DNA of 15,429 bases, taken from Pseudomonas sp. (GTDB taxonomy: Bacteria; Pseudomonadota; Gammaproteobacteria; Pseudomonadales; Pseudomonadaceae). The notes beneath the pieces were generated by a model. That model saw only the letters and a list, made by a program, of their open reading frames with translations. It was not told the origin of the DNA and made no database searches. Below are positions 15,020-15,429 of this stretch, piece after piece. The first letter of the stretch is position 1. Every line of letters starts with the position of its first letter. The stretch lies in assembly GCA_026398835.1 (NCBI GenBank), contig JAPLSD010000161.1, forward strand, positions 1 to 15,429, in the 5' to 3' direction. A program made the position numbers and the translations under genes.

Positions 15020-15429
15020 TCAGGCCTTGTTCAGGGCCTGAGCTGCAGCCAGCACCGCATCCACATGGCCGGGTACTTTCACGCCACGCCATTCCTGGCG
15101 CAGAACACCGTCTTTATCAATCAGGAACGTGCTGCGATCTACGCCCATGTATTCCTTGCCATAGAGCTTCTTCAGCTTGATCACATCGAACAGCTGACAG
15201 ACGGCTTCGTCCTTGTCGCTGATCAGCTCGAACGGGAACTCTTGCTTGCACTTGAAGTTCTCGTGGGACTTCAGGCTGTCGCGAGATACGCCGAACACTT
15301 CGGTGTTGGCGGCCTTGAACTCCGCGTATTGATCACGAAAGCCCTGGCCCTCGGTTGTGCAACCAGGCGTGCTGTCCTTCGGATAGAAGTAGATCACCAC
15401 CTGCTTGCCTTTGAGCCCCGCGAGGCTAA
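15020..15429 (-). CDS. bcp: Thioredoxin-dependent peroxiredoxin Bcp/PrxQ, 5' end missing
   Basis: Thiol peroxidase of the Bcp/PrxQ subfamily that reduces hydrogen and organic peroxides. The C-terminal 136 residues are in the window; the N-terminus (about 20 residues) lies beyond the right edge. The reading frame continues upstream of 15400 as SLAGLKGKQ, so the internal GTG there is not the start. The peroxidatic cysteine is in YPKDSTPGCTTEG, followed by the conserved VFGVSRDS and FELISDKD. The cysteine five residues on, used for resolving in E. coli Bcp, is absent (TTEGQG). A cysteine 37 residues downstream (ENFKCKQEF) is placed as in the alpha-3 type of PrxQ. Order matches PA1008, and gcvR/dapA would be expected next, off-window. 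Confidence 0.93.
   Translation of the reverse strand, partial: SLAGLKGKQVVIYFYPKDSTPGCTTEGQGFRDQYAEFKAANTEVFGVSRDSLKSHENFKCKQEFPFELISDKDEAVCQLFDVIKLKKLYGKEYMGVDRSTFLIDKDGVLRQEWRGVKVPGHVDAVLAAAQALNKA

Overview
The window is a stretch of core chromosome from a fluorescent-group Pseudomonas (P. fluorescens/P. putida/P. syringae side of the genus). The evidence is high GC content, gene products that closely match known Pseudomonas proteins (AlgU, MucA, MucD, NadB, OprD-family porin), Pseudomonas-type REP hairpins, and a gene order that follows P. aeruginosa PAO1 from opdH to mucD. I see no prophage, insertion sequence, CRISPR array, tRNA or rRNA.

Layout. Positions 1-877 (minus) hold the 5' half of an OprD-family porin, most likely the tricarboxylate porin opdH. 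Its reading frame is broken near 411-412. Facing away from it is a two-component system, tctD-tctE (1111-3160). The shared control region carries three direct repeats in an exact 11-bp phase, a likely TctD operator. A REP-like hairpin separates tctE from the convergent pair ygfZ -> HDOD protein (minus, 5022-3223). Divergent from ygfZ are sdhE and ygfX/cptA (5171-5861), and ygfX overlaps the 3' end of nadB (minus, 7446-5830) by 32 bp.

A 568-bp control region follows, with two good AlgU-type promoters in front of the envelope-stress operon algU-mucA-mucB (8015-10184). AlgU is the sigma factor, MucA the membrane anti-sigma factor and MucB its periplasmic protector. The periplasmic protease MucD follows after a 244-bp gap containing a terminator-like hairpin and a perfect palindrome. 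The mucC gene that sits there in P. aeruginosa is absent, as in other non-aeruginosa pseudomonads.

After a strong bidirectional terminator the gene order no longer follows the P. aeruginosa opdH-lepA block. It moves to the block equivalent to PA1005-PA1008: bepA (minus), then tusA and a PerM/AI-2E permease (plus), then a partial bcp peroxiredoxin (minus) cut by the window edge. A 60-bp imperfect palindrome lies between bepA and tusA, and a 34-bp REP palindrome separates the permease from bcp.

The themes are envelope quality control (algU-muc operon, MucD, BepA), tricarboxylate sensing and uptake (tctDE, porin), flavin/succinate dehydrogenase and NAD biosynthesis (sdhE, nadB), and Fe-S, sulfur and redox handling (ygfZ, tusA, bcp). 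I did not find a clearly new multi-gene system. The most interesting items are the broken porin, the 11-bp phased repeats, the mucB-mucD intergenic structures, the possible Shine-Dalgarno hairpin of algU and the bepA-tusA palindrome.
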